DNA from: Candidatus Poseidonia sp.
GTDB lineage: Archaea > Thermoplasmatota > Poseidoniia > Poseidoniales > Poseidoniaceae
DNA: 32,655 nucleotides
NCBI GenBank assembly: GCA_030741355.1
Contig: JASLVM010000015.1
Coordinates: 1 to 32,655 of the forward strand
Reading direction: 5' to 3'
This document shows positions 7,805 through 16,804 of this stretch, piece by piece. The notes under the pieces were generated by a model, which saw only the letters and a list, made by a program, of their open reading frames with translations, did not search any database and had not been told where the DNA came from. The position numbers were made by a program, and so were the translations under genes. How positions within the stretch are numbered: position 1 is the first letter of the stretch; every line of letters begins with the position of its first letter.

Positions 7805-10651
7805 TCAAAGGCCCAATTGTTTCCGTGCAGCATCAAGAGCATCGTTCAGTCCTTCTGCATGCGAACCGCCACCTTGAGCAAAGGTTGGCCGACCACCACC
7901 GCCACCTCGGATGTGAGAGGAAATCGAACGAAGCAAATCCACTGCATTGTATCGCTCACTCGCGACGGTGTTCTCCGTGATACCAATCATCAATTTCCCA
8001 CCTCCATCCTTTGAACCAAGTACGGCCAACGTCGGGTTGGAGGCATCGAGGGTCAGTTCCTTGAGCATCGTGGTCATGGATTTGAGATCTCCATCAATTT
8101 CCATCACCACCACACGAACACCATCAACCTCCGAGGAAGCATCGCCCCCTCCCGTGGTCCTCAGACGCACGATTTCAGATTCCAAATGTTCAATCAACTT
8201 CCGTTGTTCTTTCCATTCTTTGAAGAAGCGAGACGCAGCTTTGGGCAAATCGTCCCCGTGAACACCGAACACTTCGCTCGACTGGCGCACCAGTTCGTCC
8301 TGAGACCTCGCATAAGCCAAGGCAGCCTCGCCAGCAACGACGTGCAATCGCTCCACGCCGTCCTGGACTGCCGAGGAACGGACGATTCGAATGGAACCGA
8401 TTTGCCCCGGCTCATCATGATGCGTTCCACCGCAAGCTTGGATGTCATGGTCGGCGATTTTCAAGATTCGAATCGAATCTCCTTTGGGTGCGCCTCCTTG
8501 ATAGAGGTCAAAACCATGAACGAGGTCAGCATCACGACGGTTCAACTCGGTTTTCTCCGTCGAACGCACGTTGCTGAGAACCGCATTCGCCATGTCCTCC
8601 ATAGCGTCAAGGTCATCCCGAGTCAAGCGATGAAAGTGGGTGATGTCCAGTCGCCCACTCTCAACCGTGAGATGAGAACCTGCTTGGAAGATGTGCGGGC
8701 CGAGAAGGCGTCGAGCAGCACCCCCAACGATGTGGACTGCGGTGTGATGGTCCATCAGTTGCTTTCTCCGTTTCCAATCGAGACGGCCCTCAACCTCTTC
8801 TCCAGACTTGAGGGCGCCATCGGTGAAATGTACGATCACATCACCCACTTTTTGTGTGTCGAGAACCTCAACCACCGCTTGCTTGTGGTGAAGTTGCCCT
8901 CGGTCTCCCTCTTGACCGCCACCTTCTGGATAGAACAATGTTGATTCCAAAACAACGGCATGCGTGGCCGCTTTCGGGCCGTGTCCATCTGCTGGAAGAC
9001 AGTCGAGAACCTTGCTGTTGAAACGTTGAGAATAAGCGTCCTCGTAGTAAAGCGGGGTGGTGGCCGGTTGACCGTTGACCTCGAGAACATCACCTTCACT
9101 GCTCGAGGCCTTGGCCGCATCTTTGGCCATACGGGCATGACGCTCAGCCATTTCTGCGGAGAAACCGGTCCGCAAGACGACGTCACCCCAGCCCGCACTG
9201 CGAGCCAAGGTGATGGCCATGTCGGGTGCCAAACCGTGGGAATCGTTCATGGTGAAGAGAAGTTCATCTGGAATTTCAGCAGCGTTTTTCGAAAGGGACT
9301 TGAGTTGGGTCTGAATAACGTTCGTCCCCTTTCTCAACATTTCGACGTACCGCTCCTCTTCCAAAGCAAGAATGGTGAGCAAGCCGTCGCGAGTTTGTTT
9401 GTTGAGTAAACCTCCGAGGTTGACATCGAGGTGATGTGTAGCCAGCGCCGAGAGCGACACGTCAATGTCCAATTCATCCCTCATCCGTAGAACTCGGCGT
9501 GCAAGCATACGCGCAAGATATCCGGCTTTTGCATTGGACGGTACCAATCCATCACCGAGCATGTTGCACAGCGCATGAAGGTGGTCGGGGATGGCGTAAA
9601 TGTTCGCCAGTGGCTCCGTGATGGACGAAAATTGCTCACCGGTGACGTCGACACCTCGCTCGGCAAGTTTCTGCAAAAAGATGTTGACCAACTTCTCACC
9701 GTCAACACCTGCCTCGATGTTCATGATGCCGTTCAATCTTGACATTTCACTGAGGAGACGGTCCAAATCCAGCGAAGGCCATTGTTTCGCTACACTGTCA
9801 AAGCCGGACAGTTGTTTCAACCAAGCGACGGTTTCGGGATAAATCGCCTCGTAAATGGTAGGGGTTCCGGCTGCTGCCCAGCAAAACCGCTCCAGCCCAT
9901 AGCCCGTGTCGATGATTTGTAGCGGCATCGTTCGGTACCGATCGCCTTTGAGTTCCACCGTTCCATCAGGATGTTCTTCCATGTCCATGAAGACCAGCGT
10001 GGCCAACTCCAAACCACCGACAATCACTTCCACTGCAGCACCGGCGTTTCCACCGCCACACCAAGGATTCTCCACATAGGTGATTTCAGTTGCATCAATG
10101 CCGAAGGTCTCGGTCAACATCCGATGGCAATGCTCAACACATTGCTCCATCCAGTAAATTTCGACGCCTTCGTCAGGCCGATTGAAAACATGGTGAGCCA
10201 TCATCTCAAAGGTGGTTAAATGACGGCCAGACCGGCCAACAGCATCCACGTCAGTGAGACGTATGCACGGTTGAGAAACAGCCAACGGGTTGGCAGGTGG
10301 TTGAACAGAACCGGAAGTAACATGCGGCTGAAAATCAGCAATGGAGGCGATGGTCAGGTGAATATCGTCCCGCCAACGTGCAAGCACCGGGTAGGGTTCG
10401 ATGCGGACGTGTTCCCTGTCCACAAAAAAACCGAGAAAAGCCTCCCTCATGGCGTCCTTCAGCGCTTTTCCACGCTGTTCGAATCCGTCGATAAGTGGTG
10501 CACCGATGAAGGTGTACTCATCCTCTGGGGTGTCGCCACAGGTATCTCTGGCTTGGTCGCTGGTCCAAAACCAAAGCGAAGTTACTCGGCACTGCTTCCG
10601 AACATAGCCGTTGTCGTGAAAGACGGCTAAATCAATCGGTGGCAATGACAT
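7805..10651 (-). CDS. alaS: Alanyl-tRNA synthetase, archaeal type
   Basis: 948 aa; N-terminal NGYVRKQC...FWTSDQARDTCGD...YTFIG archaeal extension, WCGGGNAGAAVEVIVGGLELATLVFM, editing-domain HTAVH and CGGTH motifs, C-terminal GGGGGRPTFAQGGG. Confidence 0.97.
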   Translation of the reverse strand: MSLPPIDLAVFHDNGYVRKQCRVTSLWFWTSDQARDTCGDTPEDEYTFIGAPLIDGFEQRGKALKDAMREAFLGFFVDREHVRIEPYPVLARWRDDIHLTIASIADFQPHVTSGSVQPPANPLAVSQPCIRLTDVDAVGRSGRHLTTFEMMAHHVFNRPDEGVEIYWMEQCVEHCHRMLTETFGIDATEITYVENPWCGGGNAGAAVEVIVGGLELATLVFMDMEEHPDGTVELKGDRYRTMPLQIIDTGYGLERFCWAAAGTPTIYEAIYPETVAWLKQLSGFDSVAKQWPSLDLDRLLSEMSRLNGIMNIEAGVDGEKLVNIFLQKLAERGVDVTGEQFSSITEPLANIYAIPDHLHALCNMLGDGLVPSNAKAGYLARMLARRVLRMRDELDIDVSLSALATHHLDVNLGGLLNKQTRDGLLTILALEEERYVEMLRKGTNVIQTQLKSLSKNAAEIPDELLFTMNDSHGLAPDMAITLARSAGWGDVVLRTGFSAEMAERHARMAKDAAKASSSEGDVLEVNGQPATTPLYYEDAYSQRFNSKVLDCLPADGHGPKAATHAVVLESTLFYPEGGGQEGDRGQLHHKQAVVEVLDTQKVGDVIVHFTDGALKSGEEVEGRLDWKRRKQLMDHHTAVHIVGGAARRLLGPHIFQAGSHLTVESGRLDITHFHRLTRDDLDAMEDMANAVLSNVRSTEKTELNRRDADLVHGFDLYQGGAPKGDSIRILKIADHDIQACGGTHHDEPGQIGSIRIVRSSAVQDGVERLHVVAGEAALAYARSQDELVRQSSEVFGVHGDDLPKAASRFFKEWKEQRKLIEHLESEIVRLRTTGGGDASSEVDGVRVVVMEIDGDLKSMTTMLKELTLDASNPTLAVLGSKDGGGKLMIGITENTVASERYNAVDLLRSISSHIRGGGGGRPTFAQGGGSHAEGLNDALDAARKQLGL

Positions 10652-10775
10652 GCAGTGGGTCCCCCAAGTTGGATGGTCTTTCCAAGCAGAGACCCCCCTT
10701 CAAGGCTGTGCTGACGGACACAGTGAAACACCTGATTGTGAAAAGCCTCAAATCTCATCGTTATGACCGAGTCGT

Positions 10776-12251
10776 ATGGACCAAGCATGGCGTGACCACC
10801 TCGAAGACGAGGGTGACGGCACCATGCGCATACGGGCTCACGGCAACATGAAGGTCGATGCTCGGTTGATCACCGATGCAGCCCACATGAAACAGCATGC
10901 AGATGACAGGGGGCCTGAACAACTCGTCAACACCGCCTCATTACCAGGGGTCGTCGGCGAAGCATGGGCCATGGCTGATTGGCACTTTGGCTACGGATTT
11001 CCCATTGGAGGCGTGGTGGCAACCGATACGGAATACGGCGATGCAGGTGGCGCCATTTCCCCCGGCGGCGTTGGCTTTGACATCAATTGTGGTGTCCGAT
11101 TCATGGCCCTTGATGCGACGGCCCAAGACATTCCCAACCTCAAAAAATTAGCCGGAAGGCTCGCTGGTCGCATACCCGCTGGCGGTTCAGGCAAAGGAGG
11201 TATTGACATCACATCGTCTGACTTGAGAGACATTTTGCAACGAGGAGCCCATGCTGCTGCTGACCTCGGTCATGGACACCACGCCGACCTGGCCTTTTTG
11301 GAGTCAAACGGCCTGTTGGAGACCCAAGAGGCCAGTCTTTCCCAGCGTGCGCTAGAACGGGGGATGAAATCCCTGGGAACGTTGGGAAGTGGCAATCACT
11401 TCTTGGAACTGCAAACCGTAGGAAGCGTCGTTGATGAAGCCACAGCAAAGGCTTGGGGTTTGTACGAGGACCAAGTGGTGGCGATGATTCATTCGGGTAG
11501 CCGCGGCCTGGGACATCAGGTTTGCACGGACCATGTTCGCAATTTGGAAGCATCCTACAAACTTACAGAAGGCATGTGGGTGAATGAAAAATGGGACTAT
11601 GCTTTACCTGACCGGCAGTTGGCTGCCGCTCCGGTTCATTCTGCAGAAGGACAAGCCTATCTCGATTCCATGAACGCCGCTGCTAACTTTGCTTTTGCCA
11701 ACCGTGCCGTGTTGGCAGATCGGCTACGAACCGTCCTCAAACTTGAAATGGGCATTGATGGAGAAGCCACGACGCTGTACGATGTCGCTCATAACATCGC
11801 CAAGATGGAAACGCATGTCATCCACGGAAAATCATGTTCTTGTTGTGTACACAGAAAAGGCGCAACTCGTGCCTTTGGTGGCGACCATGCAGATGTAGGC
11901 CCTCAATTTGCATCAACCGGCCAACCGGTGATTGTTCCCGGCGACATGGGGAACGGGTCTTGGATCATGGCAGGGCCAACACAGGGCAACAACATGGCCT
12001 TCGGTTCATCATGCCACGGTGCAGGAAGAGCCCTTTCTCGCAGCCAAGCCAAAAAGACGCTTGATGGAAAGCTGTTGAAGCGTAGTCTTGAGGAACAGGG
12101 GATTCGGGTACACGCCTCAACGCCAAACGTCCTCGCCGAGGAGGCTCCCGACGCTTACAAAGACGTTGACGAGGTGATTCGACTGACGGCTCAAGCTGGG
12201 CTTGCTCGGCCAGTCGCACGAATGAATCCACTTGCGGTCATCAAAGGATGA
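10776..12251 (+). CDS. rtcB: RNA-splicing ligase RtcB
   Basis: GGVGFDINCGVR, GSGNHFLELQ, HSGSRGLGHQ, HGKSCSCCVHRKGATRAFGG, FGSSCHGAGRALSR. ATG 10824 is an alternative start. Confidence 0.97.
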   Translation: MDQAWRDHLEDEGDGTMRIRAHGNMKVDARLITDAAHMKQHADDRGPEQLVNTASLPGVVGEAWAMADWHFGYGFPIGGVVATDTEYGDAGGAISPGGVGFDINCGVRFMALDATAQDIPNLKKLAGRLAGRIPAGGSGKGGIDITSSDLRDILQRGAHAAADLGHGHHADLAFLESNGLLETQEASLSQRALERGMKSLGTLGSGNHFLELQTVGSVVDEATAKAWGLYEDQVVAMIHSGSRGLGHQVCTDHVRNLEASYKLTEGMWVNEKWDYALPDRQLAAAPVHSAEGQAYLDSMNAAANFAFANRAVLADRLRTVLKLEMGIDGEATTLYDVAHNIAKMETHVIHGKSCSCCVHRKGATRAFGGDHADVGPQFASTGQPVIVPGDMGNGSWIMAGPTQGNNMAFGSSCHGAGRALSRSQAKKTLDGKLLKRSLEEQGIRVHASTPNVLAEEAPDAYKDVDEVIRLTAQAGLARPVARMNPLAVIKG

Positions 12252-12443
12252 TCACATGCAGACTTCCATCATTCCCTGACCGGGGATGGTGGGGGCCGCA
12301 CCGCTGTGGACGCCATCGGGCTCTTCCACAATCACGCTTAGCAGCGTGTTGACCAATTCTTTCAGTTCATCGACTTGGTGTTGAAGTTCTTTCACCCGTC
12401 GTTGCATCTCATCATTTTGTTGTTGCTTACGCTCCATCTGCAT
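12252..12443 (-). CDS. Small coiled-coil protein (63 aa)
   Basis: Heptad-like MQMERKQQQNDEMQRRVKELQHQVDELKELVNTLLSVI; abuts the rtcB stop codon. Confidence 0.5.
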   Translation of the reverse strand: MQMERKQQQNDEMQRRVKELQHQVDELKELVNTLLSVIVEEPDGVHSGAAPTIPGQGMMEVCM

Positions 12444-12555
12444 CCCATCTGAGAAGTTGCCTTCTCATTATGGAATTTGAAAAATCGCCTCTTATACATT
12501 GAGGTATAAGGAGAGAAAATATGGCTCTTTTTTCACTCAACAAAAAAGCGGATGG

Positions 12556-12630
12556 TGGAGCCACCGGCGAGATTTGAACTCGCGACCTCCTCATTACCAA
12601 TGAGGTGCTATACCCCTAAGCCACGGTGGC
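12556..12630 (-). tRNA. tRNA-Thr (anticodon GGT), CCA encoded
   Basis: Minus strand GCCACCG...CCTCA TTGGTAA TGAGG...GCGAG TTCAAAT CTCGC CGGTGGC T CCA; complete cloverleaf with 7-bp acceptor stem. Confidence 0.95.
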
Positions 12631-12654
12631 AGTGGTCGGGCCACCAGCCAAGCG

Positions 12655-12663
12655 GATATAATC
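12655..12663 (-). promoter_or_regulatory. Candidate TATA/box A for tRNA-Thr
   Basis: Minus strand GATTATATCC lies about 26-33 nt upstream of the tRNA 5' end, the expected archaeal TATA spacing. Confidence 0.4.
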
Positions 12664-12681
12664 GCTTCGCGAATCAAGTCA

Positions 12682-14229
12682 TCATGCCGACAGACGGTAC
12701 AAGGACCAAGCACCACCTTGTATCCCGCCGGGCACGGATACGGGAACGTCACGTGTTTCGAGTAAATCCCAGGACGACATGTTTCCGTTAAACTTCGTTT
12801 CCGGTGCGAGAAGGACATAATCAATCGTAGCCGCATGTTCCTCCATTAAACCCGGGGCTTCATCGGGAGTTGCCCACAGACCGTTCACGTTCATCGAACC
12901 CTCGATATCGAGGTTTGTTTTGATGACATACAAATGGTGCATGGCCATGGATTCTGGGGCGATCAGAAGCACAGTATCGTCATCATCATTCCACGATTCA
13001 GCCAAACGTTCGCCTGCGTCTTCTGACCAAATTTGATGACCGACCAACGTGGTGAACAGCAAGAAGGGGAGAACGAGAACAATGGCTCGAAGTGAATGTC
13101 GTGTTTCTGCCTCTGGCTCATCGTCTTCGAACACGTCACTCCAACGTAACAACGCCACCAACGGTATGAGGAGCAAGGTGGCGTAACGACCGTTGTTGCC
13201 CAACACCACCATGACATGAGCCAAACTCATGTTCCAAAGGGACGCCTCCAGCGTCCAAAGGGTGGCAATGTACGCCACAAGACCGGCCAAGACGCCGCTG
13301 ATATAGACCACGAGCATGGTCAAACCGGGCCCACGGGCTGCGCGTAAACGGGCCCAACGATGCACGAAGAACGGCCAAAGAAGACAACCCATCAACAAAT
13401 ACAACACCACCGTGTCGAGAAGGGCAAAGAGCGAGGCGATGACAAAATTGAGCGGTTGTTGGCCGATGATGGAGAAGGTACCTGTTGAGGAAATGAACCC
13501 AACGAACATGACGCCGAGGTACACCAGAACAAACGTCAGCAAACCCATCGACCAAGGATTTCCGAGGTATTGACCCTCCCCGGTGTACGAACCAGAACGA
13601 TTCAACATCACCCAGGCTTCGGTGAGCCCGAGCATCACCAACCAAACGACGAGCGAAGCCATTGGCGAGAATCCTTTCCAAACCATGACCAAGAGCACCG
13701 AAGTGGCCATGAATCCACCGTTCAATCGCTGGTGGGCAGTGGATTCACCGCGATTGAACCAAAATCCAACCACACCCAGCCCCATCAACAGAGCAAGGGG
13801 GGCCTCATCGTACCCTCTGCTCGTTGAGAACATAAGGACTGGACTCAGCATCAGTAAAGCCCCCCATAACGGTTCGAAACGAACGGTCGAGCTCTGATGT
13901 CGAGGGCGACAAGACACCACGGCGGCGACCAAAACCAAGGAGGCGAGAGCGGTGATTTTCATGGCGGCCTCGCTGGTGTTCCAAGGAGGGATATAGCCGT
14001 CGTATACCGTACTTGAGTTGACACTGGATGAACCGGCGATTCTCGGTGACCCCCACGCCAAATCTTGACCCTCCGACGTTTCGTCATTCAAGGCATTGAG
14101 ACGAACATGTGCATCCAAACCAAGGTCGCTATGAAAAGCAGCGTAGCCGTGAAGGAGGATGCCGAGAACCAAGAGGATCGCCCATCGTCGGTGGCGAAGG
14201 CCTTCTTCCTGCTCCATGTCATGCACCAC
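12682..14229 (-). CDS. Multi-pass membrane protein, GT-C glycosyltransferase-like
   Basis: About 10 hydrophobic segments, an acidic HSDLGLDAHVRLN motif in the first extracytoplasmic loop, and a C-terminal soluble domain; the class call is inference. Confidence 0.7.
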   Translation of the reverse strand: MVHDMEQEEGLRHRRWAILLVLGILLHGYAAFHSDLGLDAHVRLNALNDETSEGQDLAWGSPRIAGSSSVNSSTVYDGYIPPWNTSEAAMKITALASLVLVAAVVSCRPRHQSSTVRFEPLWGALLMLSPVLMFSTSRGYDEAPLALLMGLGVVGFWFNRGESTAHQRLNGGFMATSVLLVMVWKGFSPMASLVVWLVMLGLTEAWVMLNRSGSYTGEGQYLGNPWSMGLLTFVLVYLGVMFVGFISSTGTFSIIGQQPLNFVIASLFALLDTVVLYLLMGCLLWPFFVHRWARLRAARGPGLTMLVVYISGVLAGLVAYIATLWTLEASLWNMSLAHVMVVLGNNGRYATLLLIPLVALLRWSDVFEDDEPEAETRHSLRAIVLVLPFLLFTTLVGHQIWSEDAGERLAESWNDDDDTVLLIAPESMAMHHLYVIKTNLDIEGSMNVNGLWATPDEAPGLMEEHAATIDYVLLAPETKFNGNMSSWDLLETRDVPVSVPGGIQGGAWSLYRLSA

Positions 14230-14258
14230 CTATCGTTTCGTCATGGAGGTTGTGGTTA

Positions 14259-14345
14259 TGGCGCCGAGAGAGAGATTTGAACTCCCGAGGGAACGGGCCC
14301 ACGCGATTTCCAGTCGCGCGCACTACCAGGCTATGCGATCTCGGC
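14259..14345 (-). tRNA. tRNA-Ser (anticodon GGA) with long variable arm, CCA encoded
   Basis: Minus strand GCCGAGA...CGCGA CTGGAAA TCGCG TGGGCCCGTTCCCTCGGGAG TTCAAAT CTCTC TCTCGGC G CCA. Confidence 0.95.
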
Positions 14346-14370
14346 TCTAACCCGCCGAACCCCACTTCTC

Positions 14371-14378
14371 GTTTAATC
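14371..14378 (-). promoter_or_regulatory. Candidate TATA/box A for tRNA-Ser
   Basis: Minus strand GATTAAAC about 26-33 nt upstream of the tRNA-Ser 5' end. Confidence 0.35.
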
Positions 14379-14436
14379 ATCACCCTCCGGACGAGAGAAA
14401 TGAAAGCACGGGAGCGAAAGGACTCAAAGGGGCGAA

Positions 14437-15585
14437 GTGCAGCCAAACAACATGGCCGAGGCGGCGGATTCCCAGGTGGATGCGACGCCCCCTTCAACGA
14501 CGCTACCGTTTCGGATGGCTGAGATGACGCTCTCTCGGCCGATACCGCCCCAATACCCCTTCGCTGATTTGCTCAATACGCTGCGCATAGAATGGACGTT
14601 TCACACCAAACTTCTCCGAGAGGAATGGAAGCGAGAACACTACATCGCCGTAGCTTTTGGAGTACTTGCGCTGTGTTTAGGTTCGATCTCGACCGAACTT
14701 TGGGATGGAGGAAACGCAAGCATCACCGGACTGGATGGCATCTTAGCCATCAACGGCTTCCAATTCTTCCAAATGTTGGTTTCCATGATTTGTTGGGGGT
14801 GGTTTGTCTATCAAGCCTGGATGCTCTTTCCTGTTATGCGCGTCCATGCCATGTCTTTGCTCGTCATGTGGAACGCCTTGTATGGGGCGCAGATTTTCTT
14901 CCATCGCAACAACGCATCGTTCCCAATGTCGCTCAATTTGGCCGACATGATGGAAGGAACGCTCGTTCTGCTCATCGTCTTCTTCTTTCTCTTCTTCTTT
15001 TGGAAAGCCGTTGTCGAGACGAGAGACTTACACGTCGAGGTCCACCATCTCCACGAGGATGTTCGTGTCATGGAAGAAAGCCTTGCCGAACATTCACTTC
15101 GTGGTTGGACAGCGATGTTTGGCGCGTGGGTGTTGCTCATCACCGTATCATCTTGGGCAGGACTTCACCATATTGCCTCTTACGGTGAATCCAACATCGG
15201 ATACCTTGTGCTCCACTTGCTCACTGGAATCCCCGCCGTGCCCCTCCTCCTCTTCGTGCTGTGGTACCCGCAACGAATGCTCGGCAACCAGACCAGTGTT
15301 CGCACGCGAGCGGCGGTTGACGCAGCCCTCGAAATGTCTGGGGAAGCGCCCCAAAAAGCGAACAAAGCCTCGAGTTGTCCCGAATGTGGCCATGCTTCCA
15401 AGGTCACCCTCAACGCATCGGGAGAATTGGCACACCCTTGCCTTTCCGCAGGTTGCAATACCCTCGTTGTCGTGGGAGCATCATGCCCGACTTGCAGCGC
15501 TTCCATGCCCAAGCGTATCGCCTGTCCAGCATGCGGCGTGAATGCGCCCGCCATGGATTATTTACCCGACCAGGAGGCTTGGTGA
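14437..15585 (+). CDS. Multi-pass membrane protein with C-terminal zinc-ribbon pairs
   Basis: Hydrophobic segments, then SSCPECGHASK...HPCLSAGC...ASCPTCSASMPKRIACPACG. Confidence 0.8.
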   Translation: MQPNNMAEAADSQVDATPPSTTLPFRMAEMTLSRPIPPQYPFADLLNTLRIEWTFHTKLLREEWKREHYIAVAFGVLALCLGSISTELWDGGNASITGLDGILAINGFQFFQMLVSMICWGWFVYQAWMLFPVMRVHAMSLLVMWNALYGAQIFFHRNNASFPMSLNLADMMEGTLVLLIVFFFLFFFWKAVVETRDLHVEVHHLHEDVRVMEESLAEHSLRGWTAMFGAWVLLITVSSWAGLHHIASYGESNIGYLVLHLLTGIPAVPLLLFVLWYPQRMLGNQTSVRTRAAVDAALEMSGEAPQKANKASSCPECGHASKVTLNASGELAHPCLSAGCNTLVVVGASCPTCSASMPKRIACPACGVNAPAMDYLPDQEAW

Positions 15586-16800
15586 ATGCTCAAGAATTGC
15601 AGAAATGATTTCCCAACACTCCAAGGAGATTCCCCTCCGGCTTACCTCGATAACGCCTGCGTCACGCTCAAACCTCAATCCGTGATTGACAGCATCCAGC
15701 GCTACTATACCGAAACGCCGGGGTGTGGCGGGAGGTCCGTCCACAGGTACGGCACAGCGGTATCAAAGTCCGTTGTTGATGCAAGAAACAAATTGGGGTC
15801 CTTCCTCAATGCGGCCACCCCGAACGAAATTGTGTTTACCCGCAACGCAACACATTCGATCAATCAAATCGCTCACGGCATGAAGTGGAACAAGGGCGAT
15901 GTGGTGCTGACTTCTGACCGAGAGCACAACTCGAACCTCGTGCCTTGGCTCCAACTTGAACAAGAGCAGGGCATTGACCACAGGGTCGTACCGAGTTTGT
16001 CGGACAATGCCTTCGACTTGGAAGCCTTTGAATCGGCTTGTGCCGAAGCAGGTGACCGGTTGAAAATGGTCGCAATGAGCCATGTTGGAAACCTCGACGG
16101 CGTGGAGATACCCATCGCAGAAGTCACCAAAATCGCCCATGACCATGGTGCACTTGTGGCCATTGACGGGGCCCAATCGACACCGCACATGAACGTCGAT
16201 GTTCAAGCGCTGGACATTGACTTCCTCTCGTTCTCCATTCACAAGATGTGCGGGCCATCCGGCATGGGAGGATTGTGGGGCCGATACGATTTGTTGGATG
16301 GGTTGCGAACCATCCAATCGGGAGGTCAGACCGTCTCCTCTTCCACTTACACCGATGCGACATGGGCAAAACCACCCGCCCGATTTGAGGGTGGACTCGG
16401 AAACTTTTCTGGTATGATGGCTACAGGGGCAGCTATTGATTACCTCGCAGGCTTGGACATGAACGCCGTTCACGAGCATGAAATCAAATTAAACCGAATC
16501 ATGACGGACGGAGTTAAAGATCTTCCCGGACTCTCCATCATCGGCCCGGAGGACCCAAGCAAGCGTGGAGGCATTTGTTCCATCTTGATGAATGAATTAC
16601 CAGCCCATGATGTCGCTCTTTTGTTGGATGAAGCGGCCGGCGTGATGGTAAGGAGCGGCCAACATTGCGTCCATTCATGGTTTGCTGACCGTGGCCATCC
16701 CCAAGGCTCACTTCGTGCCTCTGCCTACCTCTACAACAACGAAGAAGATGTTCGCCGATTCGTTGATACACTAACTGAAATAGTTCATACCCTGAGTTGA
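15586..16800 (+). CDS. sufS: Cysteine desulfurase, SufS-like (class V aminotransferase fold)
   Basis: DREHNSNLVPW, VAIDGAQSTPHMNVDVQALDIDFLSFSIHKMCGPSGMGGLWG (PLP lysine), VMVRSGQHCVHSW (catalytic Cys). Confidence 0.9.
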   Translation: MLKNCRNDFPTLQGDSPPAYLDNACVTLKPQSVIDSIQRYYTETPGCGGRSVHRYGTAVSKSVVDARNKLGSFLNAATPNEIVFTRNATHSINQIAHGMKWNKGDVVLTSDREHNSNLVPWLQLEQEQGIDHRVVPSLSDNAFDLEAFESACAEAGDRLKMVAMSHVGNLDGVEIPIAEVTKIAHDHGALVAIDGAQSTPHMNVDVQALDIDFLSFSIHKMCGPSGMGGLWGRYDLLDGLRTIQSGGQTVSSSTYTDATWAKPPARFEGGLGNFSGMMATGAAIDYLAGLDMNAVHEHEIKLNRIMTDGVKDLPGLSIIGPEDPSKRGGICSILMNELPAHDVALLLDEAAGVMVRSGQHCVHSWFADRGHPQGSLRASAYLYNNEEDVRRFVDTLTEIVHTLS

Positions 16801-16804
16801 GGAC

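Noticed and set aside
8186-8944. 252-aa plus-strand ORF
   Set aside because: Antisense to alaS, which has clear motifs.
15763-16479. 238-aa minus-strand ORF
   Set aside because: Antisense to the SufS-like gene; shadow ORF.
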